Shown piece by piece: positions 52,951-63,676 of a stretch of DNA of 64,000 nt. The translations under genes were made by a program, and so were the position numbers. The notes under the pieces were generated by a model, which saw only the letters and a program-made list of their open reading frames with translations, ran no database searches and was not told where the DNA came from. Origin of the DNA: Verpa conica (taxonomy: Eukaryota > Ascomycota > Pezizomycetes > Pezizales > Morchellaceae); contig JAUFSD010000004.1 of assembly GCA_033030425.1 (NCBI GenBank), positions 2,046,001 through 2,110,000 on the forward strand. The letters are read 5' to 3'. The number at the start of each line of letters is the position of its first letter. Positions within the stretch are counted from its first letter, which is position 1.

Positions 52951-54221
52951 ATTGCCAGTTGCGATACCAACTATGTTATCTGGCCCCACGCTCACATTAC
53001 AAACTCGTACTCGTATAGGGAAGTGGTATCTAATGATGATTTCAGCCTCTCTACCAGCTGTAGCCGCCAAACCTCAATCGGGGGGCTTGGCTGAAACAGA
53101 GCCTAATATGATGCCTGTCTGGCAGGAGCCAGGGAAACCCTGAGCCATGGATAAGGGAAATATCCTACGGAGAGACCAACGCGATTTAAGGTTTGGCAGC
53201 GCTGGGGGAAGAAGTTTGTGGCCCAGCTCGGCAACGCGCGACATTCGATGTGCAGCGCTTGGACGCGTCATCGGCACCGCTGTCCTGTCAGTTGCGTGTA
53301 AGTTGCCGAGAGAACATTCCGTGTCTCACAGTAACAGCACTGCCACACCTTTCCTTAACTGTTAAGTAAATACGGTTCTTACATACAGTATTCAGGCACA
53401 GTATGATGAAACTTTGAGAGAAAAGGGGAGGGGGTAATTGGCGCTCACAAATTAGACACCAAGTAGCCTATCGCTTTAATATTTGTGTGGGGGAGGGGGG
53501 GGGGTTTGAAAAAGAGAGATAAAACATATTAAGATGTAAAATGTAAAAATGTAAAATATATGAATATCAAGACATCTCAACCATGATTGTAGCCTGTGGG
53601 GCTAATCCCTAATGTGTTGGTATGGAAAAGGTTTTCTCGCTCATGAAACGCCTAGGATTTCGCTATCACTAATCTGTTGGTGATGAGCTGGCCAGAGTAT
53701 GACTACAGGCAAAGTAGAAAGAATCGCCAGCATCAGGTCGTATTCTACTAGTTAATCCGGCACCTTCATTGCCGTATTCATGGCTATACTAAACCTGGAC
53801 AGTTGCTGAGGCTGCGCCACTATCCTATAATTATACGCTCGGGGTTGATCTCCGTTTGGCTGCAGCCTGTTGGGGCTAGGTCATATACGGCTCGATCTGC
53901 ATCAGGGTGCGCCCATGGAGGAAAGATCTTTTCGGCGGAATAATCAAGTTTCCGTTCCGCTAACTGGGGATTACGTGAATCGTATAAGTGGCATGCACCC
54001 GCGATTTCTGGCAGCATTGAACAATCCTATGTATACTAGCGGGTACGACCTATTCTTCAACTTTTTATTATCAACAATTCTCGCCCCAGATGGCTCCCCA
54101 AATAGCAAACCCCTGTCCAATGGAAATTGACACCACTTCTGAAATGAAAAATATTAGTATGTCCTCCACTTCCACACTCGTTTACACTTTCTAATACAGA
54201 ACTATAGTCCCCTGCAGTACT
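52951..54221. other. Unresolved region, weak coding signs
   Basis: Frames at 52952-53365 and 53870-54130 (+) have balanced composition but no recognisable motif. They could include 5' exons of the membrane-protein frame that follows. A GT..AG pair with a TTCTAATAC branch site is visible at 54157-54199. No confident model. Confidence 0.3.
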
Positions 54222-54547
54222 GTGGAGTGTTTCTACTGCTATATAGGAAAATATACATATCTCTTGTCCGTGGCTGCCCCAGAATCCTACGTAATAAAAG
54301 GCATACTAACAGAACCGATTATAGGCAAGGGTCCACGGAAGATCTGGCATCTCATCACAGTCCTTTGGTCAAGAGAGACCAAGCATCTACTACAGCATTC
54401 ATACTCCTAGCACTTTTCGGTGCGTTTGTAGTCATAGGAGCATGTATATTGGTTGGCAAATGTCTACCCCCGAAGGGTAGCAACACCAAACGGGGCATTT
54501 CGGAACCAACCATGCCCTATATTAGCGGAAATACAAGCAGTGTGTGA
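54222..54547 (+). CDS. Possible single-pass membrane protein (exon structure unresolved)
   Basis: The frame ending at 54547 contains a clear membrane helix (AFILLALFGAFVVIGACILV) followed by a basic/Gly/Ser tail (KGSNTKRGISE), preceded by KRDQASTT. The neighbouring frame in the first 100 nt encodes PCSTVECFYCYIGKYTYLLS, which looks like an extracellular Cys-rich segment, so a frame-changing intron near 54330-54360 is likely but not located. The design (Cys-rich ectodomain, one helix near the C-terminus, short tail) is like the gene at 14.1-15.1 kb, though I see no direct sequence match. Confidence 0.35.
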
Positions 54548-54798
54548 TGGTTATACTTGCTTGGAATAGGCTTATACGCCGAATAATTCGGATAATTCTC
54601 CCAGAGCGCTGCTCAACGAAGTCCGGCTGCCTACGACTATGGCACTCCCGGTTTTACATTGCTAGATCGGTTGCAAGATATATTCATTCTGTTACTGGTA
54701 CCAGTTGCCTATATTTCTGTATAGCTTTTCTTTTTTTTTTTTTAATCTATTGTATAATCGAAACTTCATGTTGCTGAGTTATAGGATATACTACCTCG

Positions 54799-54813
54799 CC
54801 GGACTTGAACCGG
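54799..54813 (-). ncRNA. tRNA T-arm-like sequence (fragment)
   Basis: On the minus strand CCGG-TTCAAGT-CCGG forms a perfect 4-bp stem with the 7-nt T-loop, and GGTTCAAGTCC is a full B-box. No matching acceptor or D-arm is found in the ~100 nt upstream, so this is at most a tRNA 3' fragment or pseudogene. Confidence 0.25.
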
Positions 54814-56306
54814 TAGACTCTCCGTTGCGTCGTTCCTACTTGATGTTTTCGTTTCCTGATCCATAGTCTGTTGCCGATTGCATTCCACATTGCCTGTTAT
54901 TTGTCGCCGTTTTGCTGCCCGACACCTATTTCCATGGAGCCTGCTCCGTTTCCTGGCGCTGTACAGTTTCTTGCTAGATTTTCTATATACCGCACATCCC
55001 TATAGTGATACCCACCCTTTCTAGAGAAGCAATATCTACGTGATTTTGCTATATTGGAATTATTCTATTGCCTAATATTGTACTAATACTCGTCCATATC
55101 ATTGCTTGTGTCACTTGTAGTAGAATCACGAGGGGCCTCTCAACCGCTTGTAGCAGCTTCAATGTGATTAAAATCACTAATAGAGCCTGTGAGACGGTTT
55201 AGGGAGCGCGGCTTACTCTGGTACAAATCTCCTTATATAGATGCTCTACATGTTAGTGCTAGTTTCTGTCCTGGGGCATTTGGGCGATTCCTAAAATTCT
55301 GGACACCATTGCCCACAAGGGAAAACCTAACCCATCTCATCCCATGACAAATACAATTCGATACTAACCGTACTGGGAAGCTTTGTCGACGACTCACCAC
55401 GTGATGAGCTTCCGTTCTGAGGCCTAGAGATAAAGATATACATGTGATAAATATATTATGAAATTTACAGCTCATCTAGTTGAATACTTCTCTGGAGGCC
55501 AAGTCATAATATTGATTCATTCAAACATTATAAGATATCACTCGGCTGCCTTGCTACTTCAGGTTTTGGGTTACTTCCTAATGAGGATAGCTTCTGGGTA
55601 GATCTCGTGCTCTTTTTCTCTTATGTCTTTCCTATATTTGAGGACCCGGATCAGTAGGACTTAGATTGCTTGCTGGGGAGAGATTGAGAGAAACAACGAT
55701 ATCTAATCTAGGGAGAATAGCGCTATCTCTTTCAACCACATCTGATAACAGCAGTACTTCTATCTCTATTTCATTGTGACTCCGGGTACGACCTCCCGCA
55801 TCATAATGCGGAGCTAGCAAGCCTTGAGCCACGGACCACCCCCCATCAGAATCCTCAATTAATAGGAAAAACAAGGCTAAATTCGGTAAAATCACTTGTT
55901 ATAAGAGATAATAGAATTAGTGTAGTAGTGCATCCGCCCTAAGACTAAGAAAGGAGGCCCTATGACTCTATAGTCCGTCCCAGCCTATATTCGGGCCAGT
56001 CCAGGGCGTAAGGAAGACTATGGGCTCCATAAGACCCTACAGGGCACCAAGGCTTCAGGGCTAGGGCTAGGCTTATACGTATGGTTTTTCAACAAATATA
56101 ATTTCAGCTTCGTCCGCAACTAACTATGATAAACCAACTTTCGATAATTTAAAACCTAGAGGATACATGCACACATTTTAATTTTGTTCACCTTACGTTT
56201 CCATCCCCCAGTACTGAACTACAAATTATTCTCCTACACCTGTCATCCTATAAAATAATATATCCCTAGATTTCTTTTCATTGTACTCCATTTACTCTTG
56301 TCGCGT
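54814..56306. other. Intergenic, no supported gene
   Basis: No recognised gene. Short minus-strand frames at 55233-55475 and 55632-55895 lack motifs. Sequence around 55935-56060 is rich in short palindromes (GCCCTA/TAGGGC). Confidence 0.45.
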
Positions 56307-56471
56307 TTACCCATCGAAGGTGTAACAAGCAGAGCATCTGTTGTGGAAGCAGGTACTGCATTCAGTCCTTTTAAGGGCGAAGACTCCTTTGCAGTTGCAA
56401 CATTCCCACCTATCCCAGTGCCCCTTGATACCCTGAGGTGTAGTTGGGAGTGGTGAGGATGCAAAAGGCAT
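56307..56471 (-). CDS. Small zinc-finger-like protein
   Basis: A 54-codon frame starts at ATG 56471. After a Pro/Thr-rich lead it reads WDRWECCNCKGVFALKR, then TECSTCFHNRCSACYTF. The pattern W-x-C-C-x-C, C-x2-C-x-H-x2-C-x2-C is that of small fungal zinc-binding proteins that share a W..CCxC..C..C.H..C..C domain. Two zinc ions could be held. The frame stops at TAA 56307-56309, but the stop overlaps a GGTAAAC that could be a splice donor (GTAAAC), so more sequence may follow. No signal peptide; probably intracellular. Function unknown. Confidence 0.55.
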   Translation of the reverse strand: MPFASSPLPTTPQGIKGHWDRWECCNCKGVFALKRTECSTCFHNRCSACYTFDG

Positions 56472-56870
56472 AGTAGCTGGAGGGGGAATGGTAACCGGGG
56501 TATCTATTAATGACCGGTGGTTAGGAAAGATGATGAAGGTAACTCTCTATGTATAGAACGTACGGTAATGTTCATGCTCTATTTCATGAGTACATAGTGG
56601 TAACATTTCTGCCATGATACCAGTATATATACTCTTCTAGCGGTTCTAGGTCCTGAAAGTACGACTGATTATTTTTTTTCGTGGTAGAAAATGAGGCCTT
56701 TCAAACAATGGAATGTGTTTCCTGGAGATCTTTGATAACAGAGACTCAAGTGCGAAAAAAGATGTAAAGCTTTAAGGTAAAGTTGAGTGACAAACTTGAT
56801 TGGTAGAGAACTAAGTAAAGTGCTAACTAATTGCTTATATACCCTGGGATTCTCCTCTTATACTATCAGG

Positions 56871-57046
56871 ATCTGTGCCGGATGTAATTAATGAGTTAAA
56901 CAAAAAAAAGAAAAAAGCATCTGTGCCGGGATATAATCCATCTGTTGCAACATAGGAAACAAAATCATCCGCGCTGGGATACTATTCCTGTATTGTTACA
57001 TAGAAAAACTATCCGCACCGGAATACTATTTCTCCACTACATAACA
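56871..57046. repeat. Four degenerate tandem repeats of 45-48 bp
   Basis: Units start at 56871, 56918, 56966 and about 57010. Each begins ATC(T/C)G(T/C)(G/A)C(C/T)GG and, in the last three, continues with a AT..TATT..CT..T..CATA pattern. Diverged minisatellite-like array. Confidence 0.6.
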
Positions 57047-58250
57047 ATGTCTTTTGTATGCTGTTTCTATACCATGTGGCTGTGCGCAAGAGTATCTAAG
57101 TGCCCTTCGACGACACCAATATGAACGGCATGGCTAACTTGAAAACGAAGATAAGGTTTTCTATATATAATGCTTTTTCTTGTTAAAAAATTATGAAATT
57201 TCCATTTCTGACTACAATAATTCAAGGGGGAAAGAACTCGCTTTTAGGTGGTAGGGGTAAATTTTAACACGAATGTGGGTTGTCGAGCCGAGTATATAAT
57301 GCCCCTCTAAAAACTAGCAGCCAGACCTTGAAGACCCGGCTGGAGACCCTTTGCAAAAAAGGCAGGGACAGTCAATACCGTAACGGACTACCACTACCCG
57401 GCGTGAAATGATGGGTACTCGTGCTTCTGAACCAAGAAGGATTCTTTAAGATTTTAGAAATGTTGCCGAGGTGGATTTCGTCATCGTGATGTAAGTTTAT
57501 CTCACAAGAAATATAAAAGAAATATGTCTCCTAGTAGAATTTTAGTCAATCTATATATATATTTATCTTCTGAAGATCTCCAGGAGACAGTGAGAGGAAA
57601 CCCCTTTTTTTGATGAAACTTCGTCCGGGGCGGGTATTTCTCTTTAAACCCCCCTATTAACCCGATTTTAATCTAATAACTACCGGGGATTCAATAGAGT
57701 CCCCTCGTTGGAGTAGTTTCTTTACTGAATATTAGACCCCGACCGCGGCACAAGGTGGCTCCGTGAGTTCCATAACAGCCCCAGACCACCCCACGAGGAA
57801 TGATAATAATCAGGATCCTGCAGGAATTGGTGGCGCTGGTTCTGGAAACTGACAATACCACTGGGTGTCCATCAGCACTATAGCCGTGATACTGCACGTG
57901 AATGAGTTAAACAAAAACATAAATGAAACACGAACGATGGTTACGTTAGATATCGAGTGAGACTCGGTGGTTCGTATTTACTTCATCTCGTATCACTCGC
58001 TCTACGAAAATGCTGTAATCGCATCACGTGATGTCTAGATTAGATCGATATCAGATATGGGTTAGGGTTGCTATTGTGTGGGAATCCTACCATCTTTTCT
58101 TTGTGCTCCCTCTCTACTCTTTTGTATATACATGTCATCGTATAATAGATAGATAGTCGCTCAACAGGTGGGGTGGTGGAAAAAACTAGGAACACTGGAG
58201 CAGACAAGGTCAAGCAGTGATATCATCTTAAACCTTAACCCCCGGTTTGC

Positions 58251-58425
58251 CATGTACTTATGATTAATTCATTTATTCATTCACACCCGCTTTGAGCCAG
58301 CTGGCGCCATGTTGGGCGTTGGGTTGGGATAGTCATCGGGGTAAAGTCAACTCATGATCTATTCCATAGCATTGTTTTTAGTGATCGAATCTTTGGGCTC
58401 CATGTACTTATGATTAATTTATTCA
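58251..58425. repeat. Direct repeat, period 150
   Basis: CATGTACTTATGATTAATT occurs at 58251-58269 and 58401-58419, with further similarity (ATTTATTCA) after each. Confidence 0.8.
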
Positions 58426-58449
58426 ATCTATCCTCTCCTCGATATTACT

Positions 58450-59226
58450 CTACTCTGCCCGCCTCTCTATGATACCTAGCACCCGATCCCTCCCCCCTCC
58501 CTCCCAATCATCCCAGCAAACACTATACATCACCATATCCCTGCCTAAATCTTGCCCATCTCCTTCCGGGACGCCCCTCCCATTCCCCTGCTTGCCCTTG
58601 CTCCCCCCGCCATAGAACACCCTAACCCACCGCATCACCCCCTCCTTGCGAAACCCCATTCTTTCAGCCGCGCGCATCGACGCCGTGTTCACAGTACTCG
58701 CCTGCCACTGTACCCTCCTCAGCCCCAGGCCCCCCCGCGCCGGCGGGTCCAATGCATACTGCAGCAGGAGCCCGGCGGCGTGGGAGGTCACGTGCGTCCG
58801 TTGGAATGGCGGGAGTGTTATGACATAGCCGATCTCAATGGACTGTCTGGCTACCGAGGCATTGATGTAGGCGATGATTCCGGCGAGGGTGCCTTCAGGG
58901 TCCTCGGTGGGGGGACGAGTCTTGTCGATGACGGCGTATAGGATGATGGTGGGGTCGGGGCGGACGGTGGCGTCGAAGAAGGTGGTTGTGAACTCGGCGG
59001 CGGAGGTGAACGGGGTGAAGGACAGGTGGGCGTAGATAGAGGGGTGCGCTGAGGTGTGCGCGAAGTAGGAAGTGGCGTGGAGGGCGGGCTGGACGGCGGT
59101 GGTCAGTTAGTGATTACGGACGATGCGGGCAGGGCAGGGGAGGTCTACGATGAAGGGGGTTAGTTTGACGAGGTCGCTGGAGAGGTCGCGGACGGGGTAG
59201 CAGAAATTGACGTCCTCTTCGGGCAT
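58450..59226 (-). pseudogene. GNAT acetyltransferase with one in-frame stop
   Basis: Starting at ATG 59226 the frame runs 258 codons to 58450, interrupted only by TAA at 59107-59109; both sides are in the same frame. The first 39 residues (DVNFCYPVRDLSSDLVKLTP) and the part after the stop form one continuous fungal GNAT of the RimJ/RimL type. It has YAVIDKT, PEGTLAGIIAYINA, IEIGYVITLPPFQRTHVTSH (acetyl-CoA loop region) and GLRRVQWQASTVNTASMRAAE, then GFRKEGVMRWVRV. These enzymes acetylate protein N-termini or small molecules. The gene is strikingly GC-rich at third positions compared with its flanks. A sequencing error, recent inactivation or read-through are all possible. A 29-nt GT..AG reading around the stop would break the frame, so an intron does not explain it. 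Confidence 0.82.
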
Positions 59227-60589
59227 TTCGCAGTTGGTTGATTGTTACCTTTAGTAATTTGTACGAGGAACATTATCTCATGTATCGTGACGTGTTTTGC
59301 GCGAAAAACCGTGCGAATATTTAGAGCAAGATAACACAACCATCGCAAGATTTAAAAATTCTAGAAATTTATGAGGCCTCTATGACAAGCAAAAGAAATA
59401 ATGCTCTAACTCAGGATTTTCTAAGTTTATTTTGTGAGTATTGTTGTTCTTGGCATAGTCTTGGCGTGACTTTACTACATAATCTTCTATAAATGAACTA
59501 CAAATTGAGGTATGTGTACTAGGGAAAATAGATGGAATAGTTACCTTATAAAAAAGACCAGCTCTTTAGGGAACTTTGAACTGTAGGAGCCCCGAAAAGA
59601 CTAATTTTACAGCCTGAAATTGGCTGTTGCTACATTCTCAAAGCCACAACAGCCGGTATATCTGGGCATGCTTATAGATTTTCACATCTAATAACCCTAT
59701 CTAGATAGAAGGATTTTTGGAGGGTGTTAGAGAAACATTTATGATTATCTCTAGGTTATGTACTTATCTATCATACAAGCCTAGTAAGGGAATAAAGGGG
59801 ATTACTGGTGTGTGGTTTATTATTAGAAAAAGTGGTCAAATATTAGCACTGATTTCCGTGTAAAAACAAGTTTCTACGATTCATAGGGTACTTCTCACCA
59901 CCAAATTAATACTAAAATCCTGGGGTTTATTAAAAATCGAAACATTGTAATGGTTGCGCCTTGCCAAAATTGTGGCATCAACTACCCCCGGCCGGGGATA
60001 TCAACAGAAGATTAAAGGTGTGCAAAGCAGGGCGGACAAAATCTATTCACAGGGTAAAGGATAATAATATGAAGCTTATGCGAAGATAGAAGTGTATAGA
60101 TTATCCATATATAATTCTATAAACTTTGGCTGGGTAAATCCCTGATTTGGCTAGATCTAAGAGGGTCTGGGCTCTATATAAAAGTGGCTGACTTTATACT
60201 GAGCCATTAACGTCGTGCCACAGTACTAGACTACCTGCCAGTATATGGGCAGCCCCCTGCCCATGCCAACCACATCTGTTATCGAGAATCTTAAGTACCG
60301 TCCTTCATTGAGGGAGTTTAGACCTACAGTGTCCGCTGAGCCTTACTGCTAGATAACAGATCAAGCCTAGGGCCATGTCGGTAATCAGTAGGGCAAGTGG
60401 TTCATCCCTGATTAGTCACAAATGAACCGACAGCCGCTCCGCTTAACCGGAGTGCATACATAAGGCTTGATCTATGTGGTAGTCCCTATATGAATCGGTC
60501 CGCTCGCCTCAATTAGGGGAATCCAAGTATCCCCTACGATAAACATTATTAGCACCTCCCGCGTCTTAGCAAACCTCCCGCTCTGCCCT
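59227..60589. other. Intergenic, no supported gene
   Basis: AT-rich spacer between the acetyltransferase and the membrane protein; no gene-like frame. Confidence 0.5.
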
Positions 60590-61747
60590 ATGTCACCTAA
60601 CGGGACTGCTACTTCATTCCCTGAGCTCGCACAACCGAACACTGTTACAAGCTGGAGTATCTTTTGGGCTCTTCTTGGCCTGTCACTCTCTTGCATTGTT
60701 CACCCTCTCGGCTCCGCATGCGGCTTTGAACCTCAATACCGTCATTCGATTCGTATCAGTCCATTGGTGTGCATTTTTGACACCGGCCATCTTATCAGCG
60801 AGATCTATACGAGGGTATATGTTAACGTCAAAGACAACTTTGTGGGGCGGCTGAGCTATGCAAATCTACTCCAGGTGCTTTTGCAGTCAGTCGAGGAGGT
60901 GACAACAGCCAGGCTTCGTCATAACATGGGAGTTGACCTAGCTACCCAAGATGAAGTGGACGGTGGTAAAAGCAGACTGGATATCCATCTTAATGGCATA
61001 TTCGTTGACCTCCGGGTTAGAGCTGTCATGGCGGTTCTTTCCATACTTCAGTATACAAAACTCTGCGGGTACAGCGGGATACCGATTCTTTTCTCCATCG
61101 CAACGCTGCTTTTTGTGATATGGGTAGTACTGGAGCTAGTTCTCCTTCTCCGGTCGCTTACTCGTCAACCAATCGCTTGGCTGGGCATTCCGTATCTTCC
61201 TTTTGAGCTTGAACCGGATCGAAAAAGTCCAGTTCCACTCGGTATTGGGATTTATGTAGTTTCTCTTCACTTTGTGTTTATCATTCCATTTATCAACTGG
61301 TCCAGGTGTCCATTCTTGAGAGCATACGGGTGGGTGGCTTGGGGTATGTTTATGGACGGTCTGGATTTCTTCTTTGGCCCTCTGCTGTCGATATTGGAGT
61401 GGACCAAGGGGATCAATGCTTGGATTAGGATCCCCATACTCATTCTTTATTTCACTCTCTATCTCCTTATTTTCCTCATATACCAATTCCTGTGGCTGTA
61501 CTGGTTCTTTTTTGTACTCTTTTCTCCTATAATAATCGCTGTACTGGCGCGACGACATCTGCCACTTAAGATAAAGAGGATGATACGAGTGGGCTATAGA
61601 AAATGCTACCTAGTGCTATCACCGCATGTAGTTAACCTTTGTAGGCTTATTTCAGTTGGGATTGTAATAGCCGTTGGCATGTTATTTCTGAAGTTTTACG
61701 ATCCTGAGGGTACTTCTATGGCGGCTTGGACAAACAATCTACCCTGA
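60590..61747 (+). CDS. Multipass membrane protein, fungal hypothetical (385 aa)
   Basis: Intronless, ATG at 60590. Likely helices: residues 20-40 (WSIFWALLGLSLSCIVHPLG), 145-160, 165-190 (ILFSIATLLFVIWVVLELVL), 217-237 (GIGIYVVSLHFVFIIPFI), a long hydrophobic block 290-328 probably forming two helices (LILYFTLYLLIFLIYQFLWL) and 350-368 near the C-terminus. A soluble loop at ~70-140 contains helical sequence (LLQVLLQSVEEVTTARLRHN). The loop after helix 3 ends in a proline-rich segment (GIPYLPFELEPDRKSPV). I do not recognise the family. Likely an endomembrane or plasma-membrane protein. Confidence 0.7.
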   Translation: MSPNGTATSFPELAQPNTVTSWSIFWALLGLSLSCIVHPLGSACGFEPQYRHSIRISPLVCIFDTGHLISEIYTRVYVNVKDNFVGRLSYANLLQVLLQSVEEVTTARLRHNMGVDLATQDEVDGGKSRLDIHLNGIFVDLRVRAVMAVLSILQYTKLCGYSGIPILFSIATLLFVIWVVLELVLLLRSLTRQPIAWLGIPYLPFELEPDRKSPVPLGIGIYVVSLHFVFIIPFINWSRCPFLRAYGWVAWGMFMDGLDFFFGPLLSILEWTKGINAWIRIPILILYFTLYLLIFLIYQFLWLYWFFFVLFSPIIIAVLARRHLPLKIKRMIRVGYRKCYLVLSPHVVNLCRLISVGIVIAVGMLFLKFYDPEGTSMAAWTNNLP

Positions 61748-63676
61748 GTTAGATTCAACGTTAAATTACCGAGATAAACACTCTTCTCTCTGGAAGGTGG
61801 CTGCTAAGATATGAAATAATTGCCGATACCTGAGTTTCTTAGGATATCACTTTTCCAGCTGATGTAGGGATAATCCTGCCCGATCCGGAGTTTCCAGGCC
61901 GTAAGTGAGGTTATGTAAGAATGAGTTCAATGATTACTGTACCTGTACCGACTCATTAGTACTGGATTTTTATCCTCCAGTAACAAAGGAGATGTCGAAC
62001 GACTGAGGTAATCTACCGTGTGGTTAGTGTAAACTACTGTAGATAGCGTAATACTCAAGGCCCGCCGAAATCGGTCCCGGCTAGCGAAAGAATCTTGTTA
62101 GGCGGCAGCACGGCAGCCGCAGACAAAGAATCTACAAGGAGGTGCCTATAGAGAAGGACTCAGATATAGAATAGAGCGCGTGGTTGTGATGTCGCTAGGG
62201 GATTCCCCCAGCGTAGCTGTGATCACATATATGGATAACGCGGGGGGACCGTTTAATAAGCAGTAAATCTCAGCATGCCTGTACGAAATAGTTGCCAAGC
62301 CAATTAACCCTGACCCTGAGAGCGCTAATGAAACCTAACCCTCCGCGAATATCTCCGGGGATACTGGAGGGTATCCCTACATCTTGTACCTGCTCCTATA
62401 CAAAGTTCTCATCTTCAGTTTTTAAATTTTCAAGGAGGTTGGCTGTCGCGACATGAAAGAGTAGTGTTTTTTTACTAGCATAATATATGGACCATAGAAA
62501 AGTACATGATAGTGAAGGAAGAAGCAATAATTTTTAGCGGGGGCCAAGGTTTTAAATACAAGACAGCCCCAGCAATACTAGTTATGTATCAAGCCACTAG
62601 GTTACTTTTTTCCATTTGTTTATTCTACTGCTGGCTACCCTTTGCCAACTTTCACCTATCGTGTTGTGGGTAGCTTTATCGTTACTTTGTTCAATCTAAC
62701 AACACTCTTGTCTCTATTGTTTGTTTCCTGTGTAAGCTATATTCTATTTTCATAGCTTAATAAAGAATATAATAAAAATCTTAGTAGATTTATTAGCCAA
62801 CCGGGAGAGAATAGGTGGTACTATAGTGGAGGAGGTGTAGTGGTATGTAGCTTGTAATAGCCCACAATCTATCATCACTCTTGTGGAGTTCGTAGCTATT
62901 TATTTTAGGAGTGAAAACTATATAGGAGTAGGAAATGAGTATCATATTACCACCGCGTTTCTTAGAGTATACTTGACTGTTGGGTGGTTTCAAATTATGA
63001 CCCTCATAAGCCTTGACGTATAGATACAAAACATATTTCAAATGTCGACCTAATTGAGGCCTGTAGGGGAACATTCAGTGCTACTATGGCTACTGGGGGT
63101 GTGAAGAAGGAGTTGGGTAAATGTCACAACTAGATATGAGGCTAAATGAAGATATATCCCAATCAAAACACTACAAAGCTATCTAAGGCTACAGCCCCAA
63201 CGTTACGTCTAGAGACGATAGCCACCTGGACCCAGGTAAACCTCAGAAGCGGCTAGCGTAAGAATTAATGACCATCGTATTTAGATGATTCCCCCAATAA
63301 TTTACCTCTAACCCCTCTTTCAGGCCTCCAACAATGTGTGATAAGTTTCATTGGAAGTTCATCCAATCTATTACGGTACAGTACCGCACTCAAGGCAGTA
63401 CTTGTACAACCATATCACACGTCACTGCGCCATGGTTGGCTGGATATATAAATCTCACCTGTCGGACGTTATTCCGGCAGGATCGTGCATGCATTATGCA
63501 TGTATCGGTTCGACCCGCTTCAGCCAAACATGCTCAATACGTCAGGTAACATAGTTGTTATCCCACCACCCCCGCTTCGTGGTGGTATAACTACTACACC
63601 CCTTCCAGTGACTTCTCAGGGATATTCATCCTTAGGAAAATACCGGTTATACATTCACAGCACCTGAATATTTACA
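61748..63676. other. Intergenic, no supported gene
   Basis: No convincing frame. The minus frame at 62793-63074 and the plus frames at 63334-63667 lack motifs. The last 300 nt are the 5' flank of the partial gene at the window end. Confidence 0.45.

Larger units (their letters stand above)
56472..58449. other. Intergenic with tandem repeats
   Basis: Contains the degenerate repeat array at 56871-57046 and direct repeats at 58251-58425. GGGTTAGGGTT is at 58059-58069. A 68-codon minus frame at 57691-57897 is not supported. Confidence 0.45.

Noticed and set aside
59079..59107. Short intron removing the stop in the acetyltransferase (GTAATC..CCAG, 29 nt)
   Set aside because: Removing 29 nt would shift the frame, and the length is below usual fungal introns; the unspliced frame is continuous on both sides of the stop.
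61136..61558. 140-codon minus-strand frame rich in Lys/Glu
   Set aside because: It is the exact antisense of the hydrophobic membrane-protein frame at 60590-61747; such Lys/Glu-rich shadows are expected opposite transmembrane helices.
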